Assembly (NCBI GenBank): GCA_027946555.1
Contig: JAPEVC010000163.1
Coordinates: 1 to 64,000 of the forward strand
Source of the DNA: Gnomoniopsis sp. IMI 355080
Taxonomy: Eukaryota > Ascomycota > Sordariomycetes > Diaporthales > Gnomoniaceae
DNA length: 64,000 nt
Direction of reading: 5' to 3'
The notes under the pieces were generated by a model. The model ran no database searches. It was not told the DNA's origin and saw only the letters and a list, made by a program, of their open reading frames with translations. This document shows positions 1 to 10,618 of the stretch, piece by piece (position 1 is the first letter of the stretch; every line of letters starts with the position of its first letter). Both the position numbers and the translations under genes were made by a program.

Positions 1-516
1 ACCCACCCCCCAACAGTACGAGGCGCGCTGGCGCATACCACCCCATTCGCCGATTTGTGTAATGCGAAGTTATCCCCTTCCCTCAGTCTGCTTGATGCGA
101 GATGTCCGCCGATAACACCGGTCTGGGTGATGTGAGCGCCGCCTGGCCGCCTGGCCGGTTCCCCTTGCAAGGCGCAACCCAGCTCAGCAAAATGTGGCGA
201 AACCATGCAGAAATTTGTCTCCTCCATCTTTCCAACGACATACCTCGCTACGTCCGGTCTGCAGCTCTTTTATGCTCAGCAATCCGAGTACGTTGTTCGC
301 GGTGGCATGAACCATGCTGCATGTGGAGAAGGAGGAAAGGCCCGTGACGTGTGAACTTGTAATTGTACATAGCAGATGATTACCCATCCCATATGTGCGA
401 TGAAAAGCGGCGACAATCCACCGCTCGTCGTCATCACATCATTGACGCCAACCGTGGCTAGAAGGCATCTCCACAATCTTATCGCTCAGACTTCATCCGC
501 CGTGGCTCCACGCTAT

Positions 517-790
517 ATGAGCCGGTGGGAAACCAAAGTTGCTATTTGTCTCTCGGCACTGCTATTGGCCTGCGCGGCACATGCGACACCCATTGTGAGT
601 TCCAGTGCCACCAAGAGCCGAACCTCATACTAGGCCATGGCTCACATCGAGTAGAGTCGAGATACTGCCCCGGGGACAATGGATCCTGGACCATTGAACC
701 TTGGAGACATTCTGCAGATTGTCCTTGCTATCTTCAGTCTGCTTTTTGCCATCACAACGGCCATCTGGGGCCCCTGTTTGCACGATAGTG
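517..790 (+). other. Candidate small membrane or secreted protein, ends unresolved
   Basis: An ATG at 517 opens 26 codons whose product has a charged start and a strongly hydrophobic core (AICLSALLLACAAHA), like a signal peptide. A GTGAGT donor follows at 595. Splicing to the AG at 653-654 joins it in phase to a second hydrophobic segment (ILQIVLAIFSLLFAITTAIW) that begins just after an internal ATG at 679. I cannot place the downstream exons, and the frame runs on into the antisense of the Alb1 gene. The two hydrophobic segments in phase are the only support. It may be a small membrane protein, a decayed gene or chance. Confidence 0.25.
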
Positions 791-1011
791 AAGGGAGACG
801 TATCTTCCAAGGCGGCATGGGAGCATGCCGTTCTGCTGGGGGGTATATCATGTCTTGGACAAACTCCCTGGACACTTTACAACGTTCGAAAAGGAGACAG
901 TCGGAGTCGGAGTCTCTATCAGCAAAGATGTCGAGATTCATCTGGTATCAACTCCCCAACGCCTTGGTCATGACTGTTCAAATGCCGAAATCCCCCTGTG
1001 GGTCTATTTCC

Positions 1012-1657
1012 TCAAAGAATTTCCTCATCCTCGTCGACAGAGGGTGGTGCTGCTACTATCGGGGTAGCAGAGCTCGATGTACTGTCCATTTTCACAGGGA
1101 CAACCGGGTTGGCCTCGGCCATCTCGTCGTCCAACTCTTTCACATCTTCCCAATCGTCATTGCCCTCGTCCTTGTTGTCGTTCTCCAAGCCCGCAAACAT
1201 ATTTGTCCCCTTCTTACCAACCTTTCCAGCCGCGGCATTGATCTCGTCCCATGCCTTCTTCCGCGTCTCTACCCGAGAAGCGGAGTACTTGCTCTTCTGT
1301 ACCTTAGTCGCCGTGCGGTCCACAATCGCCTCTGCCCTCTCCAGACCCCTCTCATGTCTCGCTCTTGCACGGGTGCTCATGACAGCCTTGCGGCCGCGTT
1401 TGGACTTTTTGGTGACACCTGCATTTTGGTGGAGGCCGAGTACAGCGGGTCGTTGATTGAGCGATTCTGAGGGCGGTTGGACATCCTTGAGAGACTTGTC
1501 GGTATTGATGGAGGGGGATGTTGCGCGGCGGGCTGCGCGAGAGTGGAGGGATGGGGCTAGAAGAAGTGATGGTCAGGCAGAGTTGGGAGAAAGGTTTTTC
1601 TTGGTGTTGTGGGATTATTCCTTACCTTTGGCCTTTTTGGTCGTTGGTTTTGCCATT
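1012..1657 (-). CDS. ALB1: Alb1-family 60S ribosome export/biogenesis factor
   Basis: Two exons: 1657-1627 (31 bases, starting MAKPTTKKAK) and 1532-1012, separated by a 94-base GT-AG intron; product 183 residues. The sequence is a small, very basic then acidic protein. A conserved central block (STRARARHERGLERAE, about residues 62-77) is followed by a region reading KAWDEINA and an acidic tail ending DEDEEIL. This matches the fungal Alb1 family (Arx1 little brother), which binds Arx1 on pre-60S particles and helps their nuclear export and cytoplasmic maturation. Family assignment comes from recalled sequence character rather than a search. The micro-first-exon is supported by the donor GTAAGG and by exact phase into exon 2. 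No operon-like neighbour; the gene stands alone with a long upstream gap. Confidence 0.75.
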
Positions 1658-3687
1658 TTTGTCTGGTTCGTGATGTGTTGAGAAGTCAAAAGTTGTTTGG
1701 AGAATCGATCTTGCGTCTTGTCTTGCGCTTATCGATAGAAATTTTGAGTGGGGCCAGGGTCCCTGTCGCGGGGATTGACATACAGGGAGGTCCCTGTCCT
1801 AACGGAACCCAAGCTTCCAAGGGTCCCACGTTTCTCAACAAGTCTGCCCAATCGTTCATAACGAACTCTTCTCAGTTTTCAGCGCCTCCTTCGTAAAAGT
1901 GAGACTGGAATATTTCTATCCAGGGCAGAGCACCAGGACAACTCCGTTCTGACACGCCAATTTCTCCGGACCTTACGTGTCCAGGGAGGTGCCTTTCCAA
2001 GCGCCAGGCTCATGATCTTCCAACAATATATACTGCCAAGAACAATTCTCTTCCCAACAGTCGATTATGTGCATCGTTTTCCCTAACTATGGATATCCCC
2101 GAGGAGGTGGGCCTGATTACGGCCAGACAAGGGGAGCTAGAGTGAATCTCATACCACTACAACGATTCGTGCATGGGTATGCTCGTACTGCAAGCAGGCC
2201 GAAGGCATTCTCTTCGAATGGAACCTTCGCAAATCAACTCCGCTTACTTTTACAAGTTAGGGGCGAGGGCGTAAGCCTTTCCTGCATATCTTCTGAATCT
2301 CGAGGGGGACCGAACTTATCCAAAATCAAGACTCCCGTTGCAGAAATAATCAGCGTGTAGGGGCCAAAGCCATTGCGCTGGTCCTGTCGACTGCGTATAT
2401 AAATTGTCGACAGGTTGTTGTTTTTAGGCCCATTTTATTATGCCCAGGCCGCAAGTCTGCCATTCGTTGGCCTGCAATCGACTCAGCAGCTAACATGTAC
2501 GATGTCTACCAACCACTCATTCAACACCTCCTAGATGTCATGGCAGACATACAGTCAGCGCAGCTGCTATCTGAGAACGCAAGTGAGAGAAATGAATAAC
2601 AAAGCAGATAAAGGGTCAAAAACAAAGTTGTCACCCAGGCTATCCAGCCCCGTTCGTCCACAACGTCTACGGCCATCACGGTGAAGGCCCGGCGCGAATC
2701 GGTACACTACCCACGACTCCGGCGGTGAGCCTGGAGTTATTCCTTCGTCAACTACTAGAATATTGCGCTCGTTCTCTCAAACCCCAACAGCGGGTACCCT
2801 AGACTCGCCCTTCAGCTCTTAATTAACCAATCAAAGGTTCCTGGAAATATAACCAAATGACATACTTCCCAGGTGCGGAGGCGACAGTCGGGGGACCCAG
2901 GACACCAAAGACCGAGAAGACATTTACCATTGCATACTACGCAGTGCCAAGGGCTCGTAGACAATGCGCCTGCGGACAATGCATAGTATTATTTGGCGAT
3001 AATCTCATGGGCGAGATACTGGCTGCGAAACGATGTGATGGGCGTGCTAATATGTAATAGAATCAGTATCGAAAAGCAGAGCCTATTGTACTCCAAGCCC
3101 TTGGTTCGTCTGGCTGTTAGATATGTATTAGAGCAATTCGCTGCAGGCATCTAGTAGATACCTACCTAGGTAGGTAGGCGATTACCTTGACCTACGTACG
3201 ATATGCGACCATACGTGATGCCGCTGCTGGTAGCATGTTCACCCACCAAAGAGCATAGTTAGAATTCGGAGTGCGTGGAAAGATGTAACATCGACTTGCA
3301 GCAAGCAAAACATCGGATTGAAAGCTTTGTATGCCACGCATTTCAACTCTCTTTTGCCGAAAGGGTTCGTAACGCTGTTACGAAAACAACTTCCATCTTT
3401 GGTCCAAGAACCTGTTGCCGTATTTGTACAGGTGGGGCAGAATGGTATAAGATGGTTGGTCGAACAAAGTGCCCAGTAGGCAAGGATGCATGATGTTGGG
3501 TCAATGAAAAATGGTTTCCAGCTAGCGAGATCGTAATGCGAACTTTATGTCATGTCTACCAGCATATAAGCAGAGGTTGTGGTTTAAGGACAGTATGTGG
3601 AATTGGTTCTGAAGGCAAAGGAGGAGGGCGATTCAGCCTTGAAAGCACTGGAGTGCATGTGTTGTGCAGGTGGTAGCAAAAATAATC
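1658..3687. other. Gene-free interval, about 2 kb
   Basis: I see no supportable coding sequence. Short ORFs occur (for example an ATG-initiated 97-codon frame at 2067-2360) but have no recognisable domain. The only distinct structure is the 18-base perfect palindrome at 3159-3176, listed separately. Confidence 0.6.
3159..3176. repeat. 18-base perfect palindrome containing TACCTAGGTA
   Basis: The sequence TACCTACCTAGGTAGGTA reads the same on both strands. Its core decamer TACCTAGGTA recurs exactly at 5954, 16881, 17868, 29492 and 29700, always outside genes. Function unknown. Confidence 0.8.
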
Positions 3688-3693
3688 AAAAAA
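3688..3693 (-). terminator. Pol III T-run terminator of the tRNA gene
   Basis: Six consecutive T residues on the minus strand lie nine bases after the last base of the tRNA (3703), the usual distance for RNA polymerase III termination. This supports the tRNA as a real transcription unit. Confidence 0.7.
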
Positions 3694-3702
3694 GGATGCA
3701 TT

Positions 3703-3837
3703 TAGCTGCACAAGGTTTCGATCCTTGGACCTCCGGGTTGCTAATTTATGAGCCCGGCGCCTGTATTTGGTTAGTATTTATTGGATTTTTTTTGGTGGAC
3801 GTAAAGCGAACTCACTCTTCCCCTGAGCTATGCAGCT
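3703..3837 (-). tRNA. Initiator tRNA-Met (CAT) with a GT-AG insert in the D arm
   Basis: Exon 1 is 3837-3816 and exon 2 is 3760-3703. Removing 3815-3761 (55 bases) and 8 bases next to the anticodon leaves 72 bases. The stems are then perfect: acceptor AGCTGCA with TGCAGCT, D stem GCTC with GAGC, anticodon stem CCGGG with CCCGG, T stem CAAGG with CCTTG. The anticodon CAT is at 3750-3748. Eukaryotic initiator hallmarks are present: A1-T72 pair, GGG/CCC in the anticodon stem, and T loop ATCGAAA (A54, A60) instead of TTCRA. Box A (TAGCTCAGGGG) and box B (GGATCGAAACC) are intact, and a T6 terminator follows. Without the 55-base removal, the D stem retains only a G-T closed form and the D-to-anticodon junction is about 55 bases too long. 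A tRNA pseudogene is the main alternative, but perfect stems argue against long decay. Confidence 0.85.
3761..3815 (-). other. mRNA-type intron-like insert inside the tRNA gene
   Basis: The insert begins GTGAGT (consensus 5' splice site), contains TACTAAC at 3776-3770 (consensus branch sequence, branch A about 10 bases before the end), and ends ATACAG. Excision at GT and AG gives the exact D stem GAGC half. It lies between the D stem and anticodon stem, not at the canonical tRNA intron site after position 37. Length and signals resemble the protein-gene introns in this window. The boundary could shift by one base without changing the product. Confidence 0.75.
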
Positions 3838-4394
3838 GCTATTGCGTTGTTTCCGAATTCTTTTGTGACTCATATAGCCAGATTGCAAATTTTTTCTCGT
3901 GGGTGGATTTTGTGGATCCGAAGATCCTCACTCAGCAGCCCGACCCCGGATTGGTACAAAAGCGTGCCGCAACACGGCATAAACAGCCAATGAACAATGT
4001 GAGTTGCTATGAACAATGACTTTTGCGCATTTTGTCAAGACTGCCTTTCTCCAGTGCTAATTTGGATATAAGCTCAAATGGCTGGCCGTGTGATCTTATT
4101 GTTTATACTGTGGAAGTGCTGAGACTTTTGCAAGAGTTCCCCATTTTGCCAGGAAAAGAGACTGAGAGTCCATGTGTTTCACTTCCCGATCTTGTGGTCC
4201 AAAAGTCATCCACCTTCCACGTATTTGACTGTCTTTGCATATCAAAGAATGAGTATTGGTGGCGGTGCCTTCCTCGAGAGATAACTTCATGATACGTAGA
4301 CATCCGGAGAAGCGCAGTTCAAGTCGATCCATCGCAGAGGTAGTTTCGCATACAAAGCCCAAGCAAATTATAGTAGCAGACATTAACACACAAG
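3838..4394. other. Gene-free interval
   Basis: This lies between the 5' end of the tRNA gene and the orphan ORF. Only short overlapping frames on both strands; nothing recognised. Confidence 0.5.
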
Positions 4395-5639
4395 ATGGTA
4401 CTCACTCCTGCTCATGGATACGGTGGCAGAACTGTGCCCATTCAGCCGTCCTGACAGACTACGGGAAGCTACGATCAATACAGCACTCTCACAGGTAGGC
4501 ACCATGGGGACTCCGAGATCTCTCAATGTTGATACACAAACTTACCGTGTCCACATTGGGCTTCATACTAACAAACGCATGCAGCAGAAACAAAATCAGC
4601 AACATTAGGTAGACTACTTCGAGTACAAAGTCTGGCATCCATGGGTCTTACGTCTGGAAGCAACGAAGCCCAAACTCAAAATGCAGGCAGCTCAAGCCTT
4701 CGCGCAAACCCGTTTCTGCTGGGACGTTCAGTTGGGCAACCTCAACAGTTTCCACGCAATTTACCTGGGGTTGTCAACCCGCAAACAACAATACAGACGG
4801 GACAGCTAGGACACCTTTATGGTCAACCACCGGGAAGATCCTCAAACCTCAGTCTCGGCTCACAAGGATCCCTTCAGCAGAGTGACGGCCGTGCAAACAA
4901 CTCGGATACCGAGGTCGACAACACTGGCCCGCAAGCGGACGCTCGACCCACCGCCACTGGCCAAGCAAGCACGCTGTTCAACCGTCCTGGTGATCCACCA
5001 AATTTGGGATATCATGGACCTCCTCTTGCGCCTCCTCTTGCGCCTCCTCTTGCGCCTCCTCTTCACCATCCTGCGCCCAACTTTGGAAATGCTATACCAC
5101 AGCCTCTCCCTCTGCCTCCAGAGTCCCAGCGTCAATCTCAGCCTGCATCCCCAGCTGTACCCCAGCATCAGTCTCAGTCTGGACCTCCACCCTTATTAGC
5201 ACCACCTCCACTAGCTGATGCCTCATCTCCGCGACTTCAACTGGTTGTTTCAGAGCTTGGTAATTATTACCGTCTTGAAGTACCTTGGGTACAACTTCAT
5301 CGCATAAGGGCCATCTTAGGATTCTCGACCGAGCACTCAGCGTATACTACTCCAGACGGAATTGTAAGGGTATTCTTCTGCTGGGGGGATTGCTGCCATC
5401 CACTGCGAAATTATGTCGGCATTTCCAGCCCGGTATTGGAGGTGGCAATCGGAGCAAAGTACGATTCCACATGCCACGGCAATCACCTCAGCTCTCTTTA
5501 CTCTTTGCTCACAAGTCTGTCAGTTAATAATTTGATTAATAAACATAGTGGCTTGGGCGTCGGCAACACACTTGCGAAGACTCTGATCACACGGATACCT
5601 GATGAGCACTGCCTAGGTGAGGTCTCGAGTCTATGGTGA
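4395..5639 (+). CDS. Orphan proline/glutamine-rich protein, possibly broken
   Basis: The solid part is an ATG-initiated open frame, 4641-5639, 332 residues: a Gln/Ser/Asn-rich N-terminal third, a Pro-rich middle with PPLA repeats (about residues 126-140), and a more ordered C-terminal third around LQLVVSELGNYYRLEVPW. No domain is recognised. The frame stays open upstream to a good 3' splice site (tactaac then gcag, ending 4584). It joins in phase to 4395-4494, which begins ATG but has TGA at codon 20 (4452-4454). Thus either translation starts at 4641 or exon 1 carries a nonsense codon. A second possible intron (GTAAGG at 5364 to CAG at 5428, 65 bases) would replace the C-terminus and stop at 5527. 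The other reading of 4414-4494 is noted under rejected items. Confidence 0.4.
5019..5064 (+). repeat. 12-base minisatellite coding for PPLA
   Basis: About 3.8 tandem copies of CCTCCTCTTGCG lie within the orphan ORF. The period is a multiple of three, so copy-number changes keep the frame. Confidence 0.9.
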
Positions 5640-6599
5640 GAGGACTCATGGAAAGGTGACTTGAGGGCGTCGTGTAGCGTTAACTTGATTGATTGTCTTG
5701 AGGCGGAGAAGACGTCACATGTGTCCTGAACTTTATGGTATGAAGGCAATGAGTTGAAAATAGAAGCACAGCATCGCCGCATATGAGTATGTCATGCGCT
5801 ACGGACCACAGGCAATACGACTTGTACTACACGGGTAGATACGTTAAAGCATCAATGGCTCCATGAGTACCTAGGTTTATTGGGTACCCAGATGAGGCAA
5901 CCGTCAAGCGTATCGGAAGTCTCTCTAGTCATTTTGGGCTAGTACAGTTCTACTACCTAGGTATACGAAAGGTTATAATGTATATCGAGGGTTGCAAGAC
6001 CAAAACGCCGTCTCAGATTGCGTGCCGACAGGTCCCAGATTGCGCTTACAGTAGCTCGATCTATTGTCAAGTCTGACACCAGCATCGTCAACCAATCAGA
6101 GGCTCGAGATTAATATCAAGCTCACAATATGATTACTTTTCTTGTGGGTAAAGTGCTGGGAGAAAGGGGACAGAGTTGGAATTCCTTAGGACAGGTGGAT
6201 CATACAGCACACCTTGCTATTCCGTGATTCAGTAGAACACGTTCCACTCAAAGGGCGCGATGGCGAAGCATGCCGATGCATTGAGGTTTGGAATTCAAGG
6301 CATTTCAATTTAAAGATTTCCAGTCTGTTCCTTGATGTTTCATCTTCTCTGCACTACCTGTATTTAGCATATCATCGACGGAATGCTGGGAAGGGGCGGC
6401 ATAAGGGCGCGGTGTACTATGTAGATGCAACATTTATTGTTAGTGTGGAGTAATCGGGACAGGTGATTTATAAGCGGACCGATTTACCTAAGCTCAGTGC
6501 GACTATAAGACGACTTCCCCGGTTCTGTCCATCATCGAGAGGAATCTGGACTGCCAACAGATGTCCACAAGAATCGGAAGCATCGCGAGCCATCTCAAA
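5640..6599. other. Gene-free interval upstream of the GST gene
   Basis: No supportable gene. It holds an exact TACCTAGGTA at 5954-5963 and a one-mismatch copy at 5869. The last 40 bases may be coding if the upstream GST start (ATG 6561) is used. Confidence 0.5.
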
Positions 6600-7879
6600 A
6601 TGGCCGCTAAATCTGACATTCACCTCTGTACGTTGAGCCATATACGGAGTGTCTGCCCTGGCCGCTGAGTCGCTGACCACGCCACAGATACTGGCGCGAC
6701 CCCGAACGGGATAAAGGTGTCGATCCTACTTGAGGAGCTCGGCCTGTCGTACAAGGTCAGTCCTGCTTATAAGGTCCAATCCTCGTTTGTTTTCGTCCAC
6801 TAACTTGGTAGCAGACATCCAGCCTCGATCTTTCTAAGAATGAGCAGAAAGTGGGTCGACCCTGGCTGCATACACATCTGCCACCGTCTTGGTAGATAGC
6901 AAGATAATCCGTACTGACAGCCAGACAGGAGGATTGGTTCCTCGAGATCAATCCCAATGGCAGAGTAAGTCAACTCCCATGCTATGGTTTCCAATGATAA
7001 GACCATCCATAGGCACTGAACATCAACCCTAGATTCCCGCTTTGACCGATAAATTCACCGATGGCTCTACCATTCGCCTGTTCGAGAGTGGCTCCATCAT
7101 GCAGTACTTGGTGGACAAGTATGACCCGGACCACAAGGTTTCGTACCCGTTCGGATCCAAGGAGTACTACGAGACAAACAATTGGGTGAGTTTCTGAAGT
7201 CGCGGTAGAATCTTGCCAGGTGTGCTAATCGGTTCAAACAGCTCCACTGGCAGATGGGAGGACGTAAGCAACATCCCCGCGCCTGTTCTCATCTTTGAGG
7301 CATTTCTAAGAGGCTTGAGGAGGCTGTGTATTTCTCGGAGTCCCTGCAGCCGCTGGATTGAATTAGGGATGTTGACAATCGCGTTTCGTAGTTGGCCCTA
7401 TGCAAGGCCAGAGTAACCACTTCACTCGGTACGCGCCAGAGAAGATCCCCTACGGTATATCTCGCTACCAGAACGAGACCCGCCGTCTGTACCGTACGAT
7501 GGATACAACCCTCGGGAAGAACCCGTCAGGCTTCCTGGTGGGCGATCGCGTCACCATCGCTGACATGGCATGCTGGGGGTGGGTTGCAACGGCCAGTAAG
7601 TCCCTCTCTACGATTTGCTGGTCTCTATGTATTGCGACTTTGCTGATGATTGTAATGCCTGGAACAGAGTGGTCAGGCGTGGACATTGATGAGTTTCCCA
7701 ACCTCAAGAAGTGGCTGTTCAAGCTTCTGGAGCGCCCCGGATTTGAGAAGGGCCGCCACGTACCGTCAAAGCACACTGCTTTTGAGCTTGCCAAGCTGAG
7801 TGAGGAAGAAATGGATGCAAAGGCTGCGGGCCCCAGGGCTTGGGTCCAGCAGGGTATGAAGGCTGATGCGAAAAAATGA
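6600..7879 (+). CDS. Glutathione S-transferase, fungal Ure2-like class
   Basis: Eight exons: 6600-6627, 6688-6755, 6816-6851, 6929-6964, 7033-7185, 7242-7263, 7392-7595, 7668-7879; product 252 residues, normal for the family. The N-terminal thioredoxin fold starts IHLYTGATPNGIKVSILLEE. The cis-proline is P58 in NGRIPAL, and E74-S75 in FESGSI is the glutathione gamma-glutamyl site. The all-helical C-terminal domain contains GPMQGQSNHF (about residues 116-125), a signature of Ure2p-type transferases, and GDRVTIADMACWGW, the N-capping/hydrophobic staple region. It should conjugate or reduce with glutathione in the cytosol. Small introns 1 to 4 all keep phase, which makes the model firm. An in-frame ATG at 6561 would add 13 residues (MSTRIGSIASHLK) of basic, amphipathic character. 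Confidence 0.92.
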
Positions 7880-8468
7880 GAGCAAGCCATTTCCTATGCA
7901 GAGCAACCGAAGTATTATTTCTTGATGTGCGATTCCTCCTTGGACTCAGCTGTCAAAATTATATTTTTGCTACTTACCTTAGGTATCTAGGCGACTATCA
8001 GTTGTCTGCTGTGGTGGGTGTGCATCTAATGAGAATCATTCAAAGTGACAAGTAGCGGAATTAGTAAGCGAAGCATTACTTAGTCATCTTTGATGGCATA
8101 GAGTGCGTCTTTGCAAGCCAAGTATCACTCGGTTAGATCTAGACAGTAATCCAAAATATTTAAATTCCATTCCTGCGATGAGTTGTCAGATCTTGAGAAG
8201 GTGAGGCAAAATGCTGTCAAAAATTAAGTTCTTGTCATCTCAACAACCTTGAAGCCCATCTTTGCAATGGGAGCCTAGACTCATAATTCCTAGACCAGGG
8301 TCCATGCGCTAGAGCCAAATATAGTTAGCGCCACCAACTGGCCCACTCCTGCCAGTTCAAGTTTCGGGGTTCTGTGAATCTTCAAGCACCCTTCTTCACC
8401 CTCTCTCTTCAACTCGTCGACCAAACCACAACGCAAACATCTGCATAGGGCATTGCAGACCTGTCAAG
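7880..8468. other. Intergenic region between GST and BBP genes
   Basis: This contains the GST 3' region and the BBP promoter. No coding frame was recognised. Confidence 0.5.
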
Positions 8469-10618
8469 ATGTCGTGGAGAAACCAAGGAATCACTGGTTC
8501 CAACAACATCCCTCTGGGAAAGCGCAGATTCGGCGATTCTGATGCCAACGAGGAAGCAGCTCCCATCAGATCTGAGTTCAATGGCAATGGCAATGGCTAT
8601 TCCGACGGGCCTGACCGTGACCTCAAGCGCGGTCGCAGCATCGAGCCTAGTAAGTTGCCTTCAGCCCTTATGTGTGCTGTCCATCCGCTTCGGAAAGCTA
8701 ACCGGCACCCAGGAACAGACGCCGATGGCCCTCGCCGCCGCAAGAAGCGCAATCGATGGGGCGATGCCTCCGAGAACAAGGCTGCCGGCCTCATGGGTCT
8801 TCCCACCGCCATCGTCGCGAACATGACCAGCGAGCAGCTCGAGGCCTACACCTTGCATCTCCGCATCGAGGAGATTAGCCAGAAGTTGAAGATCGACGAT
8901 GTTGTCCCCGCTGATGGCGACAGGTAAGCAGCGTCAGCCGCTTTCGTCTTTTCCTAGCCCTTGTTAACGACATGTCTTTTTCCAGATCGCCCTCTCCCGC
9001 CCCGCAGTACGACAACCACGGTCGCCGTGTCAACACTCGTGAATACCGGTACCGAAAGCGACTGGAGGATGAACGGCACAAACTGATCGAAAAGGCGATG
9101 AAGACCATCCCTAACTACCACCCACCGCAGGACTACCGACGACCCACCAAGACCCAAGAGAAGGTCTACGTGCCGGTCAATGACTACCCGGAAATTAATT
9201 TTAGTATGATTGCTAACCCTCTAACCTCTCTAACCATGCATTCCTCCCTTACAGTTTGGCGAGTACCCAGACCTCGCACACTAGCAGCACTCTGTCGCAG
9301 GCTCGTGTCACTGATCAAACCGTACTCACAATCTCTTTCTTTCCTGATAACAATACTAACACCTAGCTCTCCTCCTTTAAGTTGGCTTACTCATCGGCCC
9401 TCGTGGCAACACTCTGAAGAAGATGGAAACCGAATCAGGCGCCAAGATTGCTATTCGTGGCAAGGGCTCCGTCAAGGAGGGCAAAGGACGCTCTGATGCT
9501 GCACATGCCAGCAACCAGGAGGAGGACCTGCACTGTCTGATCATGGCCGACACCGAAGACAAAGTGAACAAGGCCAAGAAGTTGATTCACAACGTCATCG
9601 AGACTGTTAGTACCTCCTTTCCCTCACCCTTTCCATCGTATTTGCACAGATAAATTCTGATTAAAAATCACAGGCTGCTTCTATTCCCGAAGGCCAGAAC
9701 GAGCTCAAGCGCAATCAGCTCCGCGAGCTTGCTGCTCTCAACGGAACTTTACGCGACGACGAGAACCAGGCATGCCAGAATTGTGGCCAGATCGGTCATC
9801 GCAAATACGACTGTCCTGAGAAGCAGAACTTCACAGCAAGCATTATTTGCCGCGTGTGTGGTAACGCAGGTCACATGGGTCGCGACTGTCCCGATAGGCA
9901 GAGAGGCCAAAGTTGGCGTAATGACGCTCCTGGCGGCCGGCCACAGGCTCGTATCGGTGGAGAAGCCGACGCTGACTATGAGGTAAGTCGCTGCCTGTCT
10001 TTGTCGCGATGTAGGAGACCCAGATCCTAACAAAATGTACAGCAATTCATGGCAGAGATTGGTGGCGGTGCTGCGCCCGCGCGTATTGAGGCCGGGCCTG
10101 GCAACTCTAACGGAGAAGCCAAGCCATGGCAACGAGGACCCACTGGAGGTGCGGCTCCTTGGCGCACGCGCAACCAAGATCGCGAGCAACATGACGGAGG
10201 CGATCGCAGTGCTGGTGGTATGGGTGGCCCTACAGGCGGACCTGCTCCTTGGGCGCGTGATCGCCGTGAGCGCAATCCTGACAACCACGGAGGTGACAGC
10301 TACTACGGTGGCCAACAGCACAACGGTAGCTACGGTGGAGCAGCTCCCCCTGGAGCGGCGCCGTGGCACCAGAGTCCTGCTGCTCCTCCCGGAGCTCAGC
10401 CTTACGGAGGCTACCCGGGCGCAGGTGGCTATCCAGGATACTCAGCGATGCCTGCTCCTCCTGGCCTTGGAGGCCCGCCCCCACCACCGCCTGCTGACAA
10501 CTTGACTGCTTTGATCCAGCAGTTCAGTGGCGCGCCGCCACCACCTCCTCCCATGGATGGAGCGCCTCCACCACCTCCTGGTGATCAGCCGCCCCCACCC
10601 CCTCCTCCTGGTGCTTAG
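8469..10618 (+). CDS. BBP (MSL5): Branchpoint-bridging protein / splicing factor 1
   Basis: Six exons: 8469-8649, 8713-8923, 8986-9203, 9382-9605, 9674-9982, 10043-10618; product 572 residues. It binds the intron branch sequence (UACUAAC) in the early spliceosome with U2AF. Visible features are an N-terminal basic RRRKKRNRWGD segment (about residues 66-76), a SF1 helix-hairpin region rich in tyrosine and arginine, and a KH domain with the GPRGNTLKKME loop (about residues 208-218). Two CCHC zinc knuckles follow, C312-C325 (CQNCGQIGHRKYDC) and C337-C350 (CRVCGNAGHMGRDC). The Gly/Pro-rich tail carries polyproline runs likely to bind SH3, WW or FBP-type domains. Intron 1 (63 bases) is in frame and free of stops, so retention would add 21 residues. 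Intron 3 is unusually long here (178 bases). Start codon is the first ATG after a pyrimidine-rich leader. Confidence 0.95.

Noticed and set aside
679..1470. 263-codon plus-strand frame
   Set aside because: Most of it is the antisense of the Alb1 gene; only its first part is kept as a weak candidate.
3190..3220. Stretch resembling the start of fungal 5S rRNA (tacgaccatac-like)
   Set aside because: Similarity ends after about a dozen bases; the rest of 5S rRNA is absent.
4414..4494. Alternative exon MDTVAELC... that can splice to the AG before GTAGAC at 4614 and run to a stop near 4806
   Set aside because: It reads well but competes with the longer 332-residue frame over the same bases; no family match supports it.
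10482..10615. Proline-codon repeats at the BBP C-terminus
   Set aside because: Expected for SF1/BBP; the polyproline tail is a family feature.
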